This document shows, piece after piece, positions 8,877 through 18,842 of a stretch of DNA of 64,000 bases. This stretch comes from Ralstonia sp. NFACC01 (lineage in GTDB: Bacteria; Pseudomonadota; Gammaproteobacteria; Burkholderiales; Burkholderiaceae), in the NCBI RefSeq assembly GCF_900115545.1, contig NZ_FOWV01000006.1, positions 385,013 through 449,012 on the forward strand, in the 5' to 3' direction. Both the position numbers and the translations under genes were made by a program. Numbering within the stretch: position 1 is the stretch's first letter; the number at the start of each line of letters is the position of its first letter. The notes under the pieces are model-generated. The model was not told where the DNA came from. It worked only from the letters and a program-made list of their open reading frames with translations, and did no database searches.

Positions 8877-9815
8877 GTGAACAGCATCACCGCGCGAACG
8901 TGGCGCAGCGCCTGGGCAGCCGTCGGCTGCGCGCTGCTGCTTGCGGCCGCGCATGCAAGCGAGACCGCCTCTTCCGGCATCAGCGAGACCATCGTGGAGG
9001 TGCCCAAGTCTGCGGGCATCTTCACGCTCAAGCTGGAGACGACCGTCTACAAGCCGGCCGGCGACGGCCCGTTCCCGCTCATCGTGCTCAACCATGGCAA
9101 GGCGCGCGGCAAGGCGGCATTCCAGGCGCGTGCCCGTTACAGCGAGCAGGCTGCGGCACTGGTCGCACGCGGCTACGTGGTGGCCATTCCGATGCGGCAG
9201 GGGTTTTCCAAATCCGGCGGCGCGTACATCGGCAGCGGTTGCAACGTGGAAGCCAACGGCATCATCCAGGCCGAAGACGTGGTGGCCACGCTCGACTACA
9301 TGACCGCGCAGCCGTACGTGGACCGCAACCGCATCGTCGTCATGGGCCAGTCGCATGGCGGCCTGACCACGCTGGCCTTCGGCACCATCGCCTACCCCGG
9401 CGTGCGTGGGCTGGTGAACTTTGCCGGTGGCCTGCGCAACGACACCTGCGTCGATTGGGAAGGCAACCTCGTGCGCGCCTTCGAGACGTACGGCCGCCAG
9501 TCACGCTACCCCTCGCTCTGGTTTTACGGCGACAACGACAGCTACTGGCCAACGCCGATGCCCGACAAGATGTTCGCGGCCTACACCGGTGCCGGCGGCA
9601 AAGGCCGGCTGGTGGATTTCGGCAACTTCAAGAGCGACTCGCACGGCATGTTTGCAAGCCATGCAGGGCTTGCCATCTGGCTGCCGCAGGTCGACGCCTT
9701 CCTGCGCGAACTCGGCCTGCCCGCAGGCCCGGTTCAAGCGGCGGCCCCCGGCAGCAACGCTGAAGCCTCCGGCGCAGACGACCCCAAGTCCGACACCAAC
9801 AAGGACCCCGAATGA
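8877..9815 (+). CDS. Secreted alpha/beta hydrolase, dienelactone-hydrolase family
   Basis: 312 residues from a GTG start. The N-terminal segment RTWRSAWAAVGCALLLAAAHA is a signal peptide, so the protein is probably periplasmic. Catalytic triad candidates are the Ser in MGQSHGG (GxSxG), the Asp in YGDNDSYW and the His in DSHGMF. Cys residues in GSGCNVEANG and NDTCVDW could pair. The substrate is unknown; a thioesterase or ester hydrolase role in the liu block is only suggested by position. The stop overlaps the liuC start (ATGA), which implies translational coupling. Confidence 0.86.
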   Translation: MNSITARTWRSAWAAVGCALLLAAAHASETASSGISETIVEVPKSAGIFTLKLETTVYKPAGDGPFPLIVLNHGKARGKAAFQARARYSEQAAALVARGYVVAIPMRQGFSKSGGAYIGSGCNVEANGIIQAEDVVATLDYMTAQPYVDRNRIVVMGQSHGGLTTLAFGTIAYPGVRGLVNFAGGLRNDTCVDWEGNLVRAFETYGRQSRYPSLWFYGDNDSYWPTPMPDKMFAAYTGAGGKGRLVDFGNFKSDSHGMFASHAGLAIWLPQVDAFLRELGLPAGPVQAAAPGSNAEASGADDPKSDTNKDPE

Positions 9816-10606
9816 ACGCTTTCGAGACCCTCGCCTTCGCCCAGCACGGCGCCGTCGCCACGCTCACGCTCAACCGGCCGGACGTGCGCAACGCCTTCAA
9901 CGAGACCGTCATCGCCGAGCTGACCGGCGCGTTCCGCGCGCTGGCCGATGAGCCGAGCGTGCGCGCCATCGTCCTGTCCGGCAATGGCCCCGCCTTCTGC
10001 GCGGGCGCCGACCTGAACTGGATGAAGAAGATGGCCGGCTACTCGGATGACGAAAACCGCGCCGACGCGCTGCGCCTGGCCGAAATGCTGCGCGCCATCT
10101 ACACGTGCCCCAAGCCCGTGATCGCGCGCGTGCAGGGCGATACGTACGCCGGCGGCGTCGGCCTGGTCGCCGCGTGCGACATCGTCGTTGCTGTCGACAC
10201 GGCCAACTTCTGCCTGTCGGAAGCGAAGCTCGGCTTGATTCCGGCCACCATCAGCCCGTATGTGATCCGCGCCCTGGGCGAGCAGGCGTCGCGCCGCTAC
10301 TTCATCACCGCAGAACGCTTTTCGGCTGCCGAAGCCCATCGCCTCGGCCTCGTGCATGAACTGGTGAGCGCAGATGCGCTCGACGCCAAGGTGGCTGACA
10401 TCACCGCTGCGCTCGTCGCCAACAGCCCGAACGCCGTGCGTGAGAGCAAGCGCCTCGTGCGCGAGGTGTCTGGCGCCGCGGTCAATGACGCCTTGCTGGC
10501 GGATACCGCTGAGCGCATCGCCGCCATCCGCGCCTCGGAAGAAGGCCGCGAAGGCGTGCAAAGTTTTCTGGGCAAGCGCAAGCCGAACTGGCTGCTGCCG
10601 GCCTGA
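9812..10606 (+). CDS. liuC: 3-methylglutaconyl-CoA hydratase (enoyl-CoA hydratase family)
   Basis: 264-residue crotonase-fold enzyme converting 3-methylglutaconyl-CoA to HMG-CoA in leucine degradation. Seen: the CoA-binding oxyanion motif [16 protein letters not shown], the second oxyanion segment [16 protein letters not shown], and the region [19 protein letters not shown] typical of LiuC/AUH. It starts inside the stop of the upstream hydrolase gene. It lies between liuB and bioB; in Pseudomonas the order is liuB-liuC-liuD. The family call is secure; the exact substrate follows from the context. Confidence 0.92.
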   Translation: MNAFETLAFAQHGAVATLTLNRPDVRNAFNETVIAELTGAFRALADEPSVRAIVLSGNGPAFCAGADLNWMKKMAGYSDDENRADALRLAEMLRAIYTCPKPVIARVQGDTYAGGVGLVAACDIVVAVDTANFCLSEAKLGLIPATISPYVIRALGEQASRRYFITAERFSAAEAHRLGLVHELVSADALDAKVADITAALVANSPNAVRESKRLVREVSGAAVNDALLADTAERIAAIRASEEGREGVQSFLGKRKPNWLLPA

Positions 10607-10649
10607 TCCGCATAACAACGAAACCACGCATCACTTGAAGGAAGTCCTC

Positions 10650-11729
10650 ATGCAATCCACTCCGCTCAACTTCGTTCCGAACGCCGCCAAGGCGCCCGTC
10701 ACGCCGAGCCAGGCGCCCGACGCGCGCTGGAGCCGCGAAGCCATCGAAGCGCTGTTCGCGCTGCCGTTCAACGACCTGCTGTTCCAGGCGCAGCAGGTGC
10801 ACCGCGCCAACTTTGATGCGAATGCGGTGCAGCTTTCGACGCTGCTGTCCATCAAGACTGGCGGCTGCCCGGAAGATTGCTCGTACTGCCCGCAATCGGC
10901 CCGCTACGACACCGGTGTCGAGGCTGAAAAGCTGATGCCGATCGACGCCGTGCTCGAAGCCGCGTCGCGCGCCAAGCAAAACGGCGCAAGCCGCTTCTGC
11001 ATGGGTGCAGCCTGGCGCAACCCGAAGCCGCATCAGCTTGATGCCGTGGCCGACATGGTGCGCGGCGTGAAGGCAATGGGGCTGGAGACATGCGTGACGC
11101 TGGGCATGCTCAAGCAGGAACAGGCCGCGCAACTGAAGGACGCGGGCCTGGATTACTACAACCACAACCTCGATACCGCGCCCGAGTTCTACGGCGAGAT
11201 CATCACCACGCGCACGTATCAGGACCGGCTCGATACGCTGGAGCACGTGCGTGACGCTGGCATCAACGTGTGCTGCGGCGGCATCGTCGGCCTCGGTGAA
11301 TCCGTGCACGAGCGTGCAGGCCTGATCGCAGAGTTGGCGAATATGGAGCCGTATCCGGACTCGGTGCCCATCAACAACCTTGTGAAGGTGGAAGGCACCC
11401 CGCTGGCGGGCAACGAAGAACTGGATCCGTTTGATTTCGTGCGCACGATTGCGGTGGCGCGCATCACGATGCCCAAGGCGATGGTGCGGCTCTCCGCTGG
11501 CCGTGAGGCGATGGACGATGCGCTGCAGGCGCTGTGCTTCATGGCGGGCGCCAACTCGATCTTCTATGGCGAGAAGCTGCTGACGACGGATAACCCGGAG
11601 GCGGATGCAGATCGGAAGCTGCTGGCGCGGTTGGGGATGCGGGTGGAGGTGCAGGATCACATGCACCATGAATCGCATGCAGGGGCGCAGTCTTCGCATT
11701 GTCATATCGACATTACGCCTGCGGACTGA
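10650..11729 (+). CDS. bioB: Biotin synthase
   Basis: 359 residues from the ATG at 10650, preceded by AAGGAAG; an upstream open frame overlaps liuC and is spurious. It is a radical-SAM enzyme that inserts sulphur into dethiobiotin. The radical-SAM cluster ligands are Cys73, Cys77 and Cys80 in GCPEDCSYC; the second-cluster region ([29 protein letters not shown]) and a YNHNLDT motif are present. No other bio gene is nearby. Its place between liuC and liuD, encoding a biotin-dependent carboxylase, suggests cofactor supply tied to leucine catabolism. The last ~40 codons are unusually rich in G- and T-ending codons. Repeat element B follows. Confidence 0.97.
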   Translation: MQSTPLNFVPNAAKAPVTPSQAPDARWSREAIEALFALPFNDLLFQAQQVHRANFDANAVQLSTLLSIKTGGCPEDCSYCPQSARYDTGVEAEKLMPIDAVLEAASRAKQNGASRFCMGAAWRNPKPHQLDAVADMVRGVKAMGLETCVTLGMLKQEQAAQLKDAGLDYYNHNLDTAPEFYGEIITTRTYQDRLDTLEHVRDAGINVCCGGIVGLGESVHERAGLIAELANMEPYPDSVPINNLVKVEGTPLAGNEELDPFDFVRTIAVARITMPKAMVRLSAGREAMDDALQALCFMAGANSIFYGEKLLTTDNPEADADRKLLARLGMRVEVQDHMHHESHAGAQSSHCHIDITPAD

Positions 11730-11761
11730 TGCTTTGTTGTGGGGGTGGGTCTTGGTTTTTT

Positions 11762-12319
11762 GTTGGTGGTCTGCCTCCCTTTCGTCCCCTGCCGGGGCCG
11801 ACTCACTTTCTTTGTCTTGCCAAAGAAAGTAAGCAAAGAAAGGCGCGCCCGAGATGGCGAAGGATTCCTTGAATTTATGTCGCAGAGAGGGAGAGGAGGC
11901 AAACTCGCTTCGCTCAGACAAGCCTCCTCTCTTTTTCCTCTCTGCAACAGAAATTCAAGGCGCCATCTAGGGCATCAACGGCAACACCATCGCAGTGCAA
12001 ACGTGGTGGTGGGTAGTTGGAAACGGCGAGCGAAGCAAAGCATCACACAGCAACAAGCAAGAGCCTGACAGCGCATGCACACCAACGGTTTGGCCGTTGA
12101 CGTTCCTGCCCTTGATGGCGCCTTGAATTTGTGTAAGCGGGCGGAAACAAGATGGGGAACTGTCTGAGCGCAGCGAGTTTTCCCCATCTCCGCCCGGTTA
12201 CACAAATTCAAGGAAGGGGGTCGCCATCTCGGGCGCGCCTTTCTTTGGTTACTTTCTTTGGCAAGACAAAGAAAGTGACTCAGCCCCGGCAGGGGATGAA
12301 ACAAGGGATGCACCACAAG
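11762..12319. repeat. ~558-bp nested inverted-repeat element, copy B
   Basis: This fills most of the gene-free stretch 11730-12359, with the same architecture and length as copy A. Outer arms start CCCCTGCCGGGG (11787 on) and end CCCCGGCAGGGG (to 12295). The first inner hairpin has arms GCAGAGAGG+GAGAGGAGGC and the matching inverse, interrupted only by a TTTTT bulge (about 11882-11946). The second has GATGGGGAA / TTCCCCATC inside CGGGCGGA / TCCGCCCG (about 12138-12197). Compared with copy A, base changes in one arm are matched in the other arm. Left flank is G/T-rich and right flank A/C-rich. The element interrupts the liu operon between bioB and liuD. Confidence 0.9.
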
Positions 12320-12359
12320 TGCAGAAGATGCAGACAGAAAGCACCGGAGACACACACCA

Positions 12360-14384
<2,025 letters not shown>

Positions 14385-14392
14385 CGCCCAAC

Positions 14393-14419
14393 GGGGCTGC
14401 CACACGCCTTGGCGGCCCC
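14393..14419 (+). terminator. GC-rich stem-loop after liuD
   Basis: GGGGCTGCC pairs imperfectly with GGCGGCCCC across a short loop directly after the liuD stop. There is no U-tract, so it could attenuate transcription but is not a classical intrinsic terminator. Confidence 0.35.
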
Positions 14420-14430
14420 TGCTACACTGC

Positions 14431-14446
14431 TTGACGTATACGTCAA
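14431..14446. promoter_or_regulatory. Perfect 16-bp palindrome TTGACGTATACGTCAA, candidate operator
   Basis: A perfect 16-bp palindrome lies 24 bp before the hydroxyacid dehydrogenase start. A TACACT -10-like element sits just upstream (14423-14428). The shape resembles operators of MerR-family regulators of branched-chain acyl-CoA catabolism (LiuR type), but I cannot confirm the consensus from memory and no merR gene is in the window. It would control the ghrA-like/liuE part of the block. Confidence 0.55.
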
Positions 14447-14470
14447 TCACCCGCACTGAAGTCGCCCCAC

Positions 14471-15412
14471 ATGCACATCCAGATCTACACGCCCGACGGC
14501 AAGCCCCAACCCTGGCTCGATGGTTTTGCGCAGGCACTGCCCGAGGCGCGGCTGTCGGTGTGGGAGCACGGTGCGGCGCAGGATGCTGACTACGCCGTGG
14601 TCTGGCAACCGCCCGCCGACATGCTGCGCGATCGTCGCGATTTGCGCGCCGTGTTCAACCTCGGGGCGGGCGTCGATGCCATCCTCGGCCTGCGCGCGCA
14701 ATCGCCCGATGCCATTCCGGACAGCCTGCCGATCGTGCGCCTGGACGACGCCGGCATGGCCGCGCAGATGGGCGAATACGTCACGCACGCCGTGCTGCGC
14801 CTCTTCCGCCGGCTTGATGAATACGAGCGCCAGCAGCAAGCCAAGATGTGGCGTTTCCTCAAGCCGTTCAACCGCGATGAGTTTGTCGTCGGCGTGCTGG
14901 GCCTGGGCGTGCTCGGTACGCACATCGCCAAGACGCTGGCGGGCTTCGGCTTTCCGGTGCGCGGCTGGAGCCGCTCTGCCAAGCACGTCGATGGCGTCGA
15001 TTGCCGCGCGGGCAGCGATGCCCTGCCGGGTTTTCTCGCCGGCACGCGGGTGCTGGTGAACGTGCTGCCGCTGACGGCAGACACCGAAAACGTGATCGAC
15101 GCAAAGCTGCTCGCTCAACTCGCACCGGGCGCGTTCGTTGTCAACGTGGCGCGCGGCAAGCATCTGGTGGAAGACGACCTGCTGGCCGCCGTGCGCAGCG
15201 GCCACATCGCGGGGGCTGCGCTCGACGTGTTCCGCACAGAGCCGCTGCCGGCCGACCACCCTTTCTGGACCGAACCGCGCATCCACATCACGCCGCACAT
15301 TTCGGCGCTGACGCTGCGCGAGGTCAGCATTGCCCAGATCGCGCGCAAGATCCGCGCGCTGGAAGCCGGCGAACCGATTGCCGGCATCGTCGATCTGCAA
15401 CGAGGTTACTGA
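14471..15412 (+). CDS. 2-hydroxyacid dehydrogenase (glyoxylate/hydroxypyruvate reductase A-like)
   Basis: 313 residues. NAD(P)-dependent D-2-hydroxyacid dehydrogenase fold of the GhrA type. The nucleotide-binding GLGVLGTHIA lies near residues 143-152, the catalytic Arg in VNVARGKHLVEDD, Glu in FRTEPLP and His in PHISALT. GhrA reduces glyoxylate and hydroxypyruvate; the substrate here is uncertain. It lies between the palindromic operator and liuE, with only one base between its stop and the liuE start, so both are likely expressed together. Confidence 0.88.
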   Translation: MHIQIYTPDGKPQPWLDGFAQALPEARLSVWEHGAAQDADYAVVWQPPADMLRDRRDLRAVFNLGAGVDAILGLRAQSPDAIPDSLPIVRLDDAGMAAQMGEYVTHAVLRLFRRLDEYERQQQAKMWRFLKPFNRDEFVVGVLGLGVLGTHIAKTLAGFGFPVRGWSRSAKHVDGVDCRAGSDALPGFLAGTRVLVNVLPLTADTENVIDAKLLAQLAPGAFVVNVARGKHLVEDDLLAAVRSGHIAGAALDVFRTEPLPADHPFWTEPRIHITPHISALTLREVSIAQIARKIRALEAGEPIAGIVDLQRGY

Positions 15413-15413
15413 G

Positions 15414-16343
15414 ATGAGCATTCCGAATTTTGTGAAGGTGGTCGAGGTCGGCCCGCGCGACGGTCTTCAGAACGAGAAGGCGCCGGTTTCCACCGACACC
15501 AAGGTCGAACTGGTTAACCGGCTGTCCGAGGCCGGCTTCGTCAACGTGGAAGCCGCGTCGTTCGTGTCACCCAAATGGGTGCCCGCAATGGCCGATGGCG
15601 CCGACGTGATGGCGCGCATACAGCGCCGGCCGGGCACGCTGTATTCGGTGCTCACACCCAACATGAAGGGCTTCGAAGGCGCCGCTGCAGCAGGCGCGGA
15701 CGAGATCGTGATCTTCAGCGCCGCCAGCGAGGCCTTTGCGCAGAAGAACATCAACTGCACGATCGCTGAATCGATCGAACGCTTTGTGCCGGTGGCCCAG
15801 GCCGCCAAGGCTGCGGGCATTCGCGTGCGCGGGTCGATCTCGTGTTCGCTGGGCTGCCCGTATCAGGGCGAGGTGCCGGTGTCGTCGGTGGTGGATGTCA
15901 TCAAGCGCATGGCTGATCTGGGCTGCGACGAGATCGACATTGCCGACACCATCGGCGTGGGCACGGCCGGGCAGGTGAAAACCGTGATGGAAGCCGCCGC
16001 GGCGACGTTCCCGATCGACCGCCTCTCGGGCCATTTCCACGACACGTACGGGCAGGCGCTGGCCAACATCCTCGCCAGCCTGGAAGTCGGCATCGCGATC
16101 TTCCACGCCTCGGTGGCCGGGCTGGGCGGCTGCCCGTATGCCAAGGGCGCGACCGGCAACGTCGCCACCGAAGACGTGCTGTACCTGCTGCACGGCCTGG
16201 GCATCCGCACCGGCATCGAGCTCGACAAGGTCGTGCTGGCGGGTGACTTCATCTCGCAGGCCATCGGCCGCCCGACCGCCTCGCGTGCGGGCCGCGCGCT
16301 GCTGCTCAAGCTGCAGGACCAGATCGCCCAGGGCTGCATCTGA
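15414..16343 (+). CDS. liuE: Hydroxymethylglutaryl-CoA lyase
   Basis: 309-residue TIM-barrel enzyme of the DRE-TIM (HMGL-like) family that cleaves HMG-CoA to acetyl-CoA and acetoacetate, the last leucine-specific step. Seen: the N-terminal EVGPRDGLQNE with catalytic Arg and Asp, and the signature GLGGCPYAKGATGNVATED carrying the active-site Cys. The metal-binding HFHDTYGQ is present. The start follows the hydroxyacid dehydrogenase stop by one base; an upstream extension of the frame lies inside that gene. With liuB, liuC and liuD it completes methylcrotonyl-CoA degradation. Confidence 0.95.
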   Translation: MSIPNFVKVVEVGPRDGLQNEKAPVSTDTKVELVNRLSEAGFVNVEAASFVSPKWVPAMADGADVMARIQRRPGTLYSVLTPNMKGFEGAAAAGADEIVIFSAASEAFAQKNINCTIAESIERFVPVAQAAKAAGIRVRGSISCSLGCPYQGEVPVSSVVDVIKRMADLGCDEIDIADTIGVGTAGQVKTVMEAAAATFPIDRLSGHFHDTYGQALANILASLEVGIAIFHASVAGLGGCPYAKGATGNVATEDVLYLLHGLGIRTGIELDKVVLAGDFISQAIGRPTASRAGRALLLKLQDQIAQGCI

Positions 16344-16365
16344 AACCCCATCAAGAACAACGACG

Positions 16366-16866
16366 ATGACCTCTACCGATACGAACGCACCGCTGCCTGA
16401 ATCCGCCCAACGCGTGGCCGACCACCTGCGCACGCTCGGCTACGAAAAAAACATCGTGATGCTGCCGGCCACCGGCAAGACCTCCGCTGAAGCGGCTGCC
16501 GGGCTGGGCTGCTCCGTGGCCGAGATCGCCAAGTCGATCATCTTCCGACGCGCGGAAGACGATGTGCCGGTGCTGGTGATCGCCAGCGGCACCAATCGTG
16601 TCGACGAGGCAAAGGTTTCCGCGCACGTGGGCGCGCTGGCCAAGGCCGATGCGAAGTTCGTACGCGAGAAGACCGGTTACGCCATCGGCGGCGTGTGTCC
16701 GGTCGGCCATGCGGTCAAGCCTGTGATGCTGCTCGACCGCGATCTGTTCCAGTACGACAGCGTGTGGGCCGCTGCCGGCCACCCGCACGCCGTGTTCAAC
16801 CTCACGCCCGCGGAACTCGAAGCCATGACGGGCGCGCCGGTGGCCGACGTCGCCTTGCGCGACTGA
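16366..16866 (+). CDS. YbaK/EbsC-family aminoacyl-tRNA-editing-like protein
   Basis: 166 residues from the ATG at 16366. It is a single-domain homologue of the ProRS editing (INS) domain. Members hydrolyse mischarged tRNAs such as Ala- or Cys-tRNA(Pro). Seen: the helix-strand SVAEIAKSIIFRR, the substrate-loop GTNRVDEAKVSAHVG and the family signature GYAIGGVCPVGH. No synthetase domain is attached. The exact tRNA specificity cannot be told. It follows liuE by 22 bp, probably as part of the same transcript with no metabolic link. Confidence 0.88.
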   Translation: MTSTDTNAPLPESAQRVADHLRTLGYEKNIVMLPATGKTSAEAAAGLGCSVAEIAKSIIFRRAEDDVPVLVIASGTNRVDEAKVSAHVGALAKADAKFVREKTGYAIGGVCPVGHAVKPVMLLDRDLFQYDSVWAAAGHPHAVFNLTPAELEAMTGAPVADVALRD

Positions 16867-16876
16867 CCGCACAAGC

Positions 16877-17143
16877 ATGGACGCCTGCACACGCGCGCAA
16901 CTGAAGCTCTCGCTCGGCAAGCTGCGCAATAGCCGCGCGCAAGCCGAGCGCGCGCAGCCTGTGGCATCGCCGTGCATCAGCGTGTGCAAGATGGACGAGG
17001 CGCACGGCCTGTGCATCGGCTGCATGCGCACCATCGACGAGATTGCCGCGTGGTCGACCATGAACGACGCGGCTCGCCTGGCCGTGTGGAAAACCTTGCC
17101 CGAGCGCGCCTGCGCCTGGCTCAACGACACGCCCTGCGCCTGA
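16877..17143 (+). CDS. DUF1289 family small cysteine protein
   Basis: 88 residues. The C-terminal two-thirds match DUF1289: SPCISVCKMDEAHGLCIGC with four cysteines in CxxxC...CxGC spacing, then RTIDEIAAWSTMND. This suggests a small metal-binding (Zn or Fe-S) protein of unknown function. The N-terminal ~25 residues are basic and variable. It lies 10 bp after the ybaK-like gene and 12 bp before the MBL hydrolase gene. Confidence 0.85.
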   Translation: MDACTRAQLKLSLGKLRNSRAQAERAQPVASPCISVCKMDEAHGLCIGCMRTIDEIAAWSTMNDAARLAVWKTLPERACAWLNDTPCA

Positions 17144-17155
17144 GCGCCCATCACC

Positions 17156-18109
17156 ATGGCCGAACACGACATCGTCACCTTGCCTGATTCGATGCGCGTG
17201 TTCGAGCGCGGCTGGCTGTCGTCCAACAACATCCTTTTCTTCGATGACGAAGCGCAGGGCGGTTGCACGCTGGTGGACACCGGCTACCTCACGCACGCCC
17301 CGCAAACCGTGGCGCTTGTGCAGCACGCGCTGCAAGGCAGGCCGCTGCGCCGTCTGCTGAACACGCACCTGCACTCCGACCATTGCGGCGGCAACGCGGC
17401 GCTGCAGGCCATCTACGGCAGTCACACGCGCGTGCCCGCCGCGCAGATCGACGACGTGCGCCGCTGGGATACCGACGCCCTCAGCTACGGCCCCACCGGC
17501 CAGGAGTGCGCACGCTTCACGTTGCCGGATCGCGATGCCGACGCAGGCCTCGCTGACGGTATGACTGCACGACTGGGCGGCTTCGACTGGCAGGTCATCA
17601 GCGCACCCGGGCACGACCCGCACGCGGTCATCCTCTTCAACCCCGACACACGCGTGCTGATCTCTGCCGATGCGTTGTGGGAGCGCGGCTTTGGTGTGAT
17701 CTTTCCCGAACTGGAAGGCGAGAGCGGTTTTGCCGAACAGCAGGCCATTCTTGAGCGCATCGCGCAGCTCGACGCGCGCGTGGTGATTCCCGGACATGGC
17801 CGGCCGTTCACCAGCGTCAACGCCGCGATTGATGCATCGCTGGGGCGTCTTGCGTATCTGCGTGCAGACCCGGAGCGCAATGCGCTGCACGCCATCCGCG
17901 TGCTGGTGAAGTTCAAGCTGCTGGAGCAGCAGGCCCTGTCGCACGAGGCGCTGTTTGCGTGGTTCACGCAGACCACGCTGATGCCGCGCTTGCAGGCGCG
18001 CTTCTTCGCAAGCCAATCGATGGAAACGTTGGTGGATGCCGCGATCGCAGCGCTGGTCAAGGCAGGCGCCGCCACCGTCGAACACGGCCGCATCCTGAAC
18101 CGCGATTGA
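17156..18109 (+). CDS. MBL-fold metallohydrolase
   Basis: 317 residues. The metallo-beta-lactamase fold is indicated by NTHLHSDHCGGN (HxHxDH metal motif, about residues 63-74), the His in SAPGHDPHAVILF, the Asp in ISADALW and the His in VIPGHGRPF. It is related to glyoxalase II-like and hydroxyacyl-thioester hydrolases with a C-terminal helical extension (KFKLLEQQALSHEALFAWF). The substrate is unknown; a thioesterase on a CoA or glutathione ester would fit the surrounding acyl-CoA genes. It is the last plus-strand gene before the regulator. Confidence 0.86.
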   Translation: MAEHDIVTLPDSMRVFERGWLSSNNILFFDDEAQGGCTLVDTGYLTHAPQTVALVQHALQGRPLRRLLNTHLHSDHCGGNAALQAIYGSHTRVPAAQIDDVRRWDTDALSYGPTGQECARFTLPDRDADAGLADGMTARLGGFDWQVISAPGHDPHAVILFNPDTRVLISADALWERGFGVIFPELEGESGFAEQQAILERIAQLDARVVIPGHGRPFTSVNAAIDASLGRLAYLRADPERNALHAIRVLVKFKLLEQQALSHEALFAWFTQTTLMPRLQARFFASQSMETLVDAAIAALVKAGAATVEHGRILNRD

Positions 18110-18170
18110 CGTGCCGCTCGGTGGCGATGCCCCGCTACAATGCAGCGACGCCTCTTCTCTTCGCCTGGGC

Positions 18171-18836
18171 ATGCCGAAACCTGCCACACCCACCCCGCCC
18201 GAATCTGCCACAGAAGCCGAAACACCGCGCCGCAAGCGCGGCCGTCCTGCGCAGGATGCCAACGAGGGCTTGCGCCGCGCGCTGATCGAGCAATCGGCCA
18301 GACTGTTCCGCGAGAAGGGCTACGGCAACACCACGGTGCGCGACATTGCCGCCGCCACGGGCGTTCATGCGGGCAGTTGGTTCTACTACTTCAAGACTAA
18401 GCAGGACATCCTGCAAGCGGTGATCGAACACGGCCTGACCGTGGCGCTGGCGGACATCGAAGCCATCGATATCGACGACCTGCCGCCGCGCGAGGCGATG
18501 CGCCAACTCGTGCGCGCGCATCTCTACACGATCCTTGCGCCCCACCAGGATTTCATTCCGGTGATGCTGTACGAGTGGCGCTCGCTCGATACGCAGGCGC
18601 AAGAACGCATCATCGCGCTCAAGGATCGCTACGAAGACATCTGGACGCGCGTGATCGACCGCCTGCGCGCCTCAGGCGAATGGGCACACCCGACGCCCGT
18701 TGACCGCCTGCTGATGTTCGGTGCGCTCAACTGGACGGCGCAGTGGTATCAGGCTGGCGCGGGCATCAGCATTGACGCGCTGGCCGATCAGGCGGTGCTG
18801 TTCATCCTGCGTACGCCGCCCCAGCCGGCGGCCTAG
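18171..18836 (+). CDS. TetR-family regulator (possible atu regulator)
   Basis: 221 residues from the ATG at 18171; a GTG at 18111 in frame would add a non-homologous tail. The N-terminal HTH lies in LFREKGYGNTTVRDIAAATGVHAGSWFYYFKTK-type sequence (residues ~38-75), followed by a helical ligand domain. A TACAAT -10-like box lies at 18136-18141. The stop is 6 bp from the stop of the acyl-CoA synthetase gene on the other strand, so the regulator is tail-to-tail with the atu operon. In Pseudomonas the atu cluster is repressed by the TetR protein AtuR; whether this is its orthologue is inference. Confidence 0.85.
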   Translation: MPKPATPTPPESATEAETPRRKRGRPAQDANEGLRRALIEQSARLFREKGYGNTTVRDIAAATGVHAGSWFYYFKTKQDILQAVIEHGLTVALADIEAIDIDDLPPREAMRQLVRAHLYTILAPHQDFIPVMLYEWRSLDTQAQERIIALKDRYEDIWTRVIDRLRASGEWAHPTPVDRLLMFGALNWTAQWYQAGAGISIDALADQAVLFILRTPPQPAA

Positions 18837-18842
18837 TCCTCG

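Noticed and set aside
7248..9356. 702-codon minus-strand open frame opposite liuB and the esterase gene
   Set aside because: Shadow spanning two real genes; no motif recognised.
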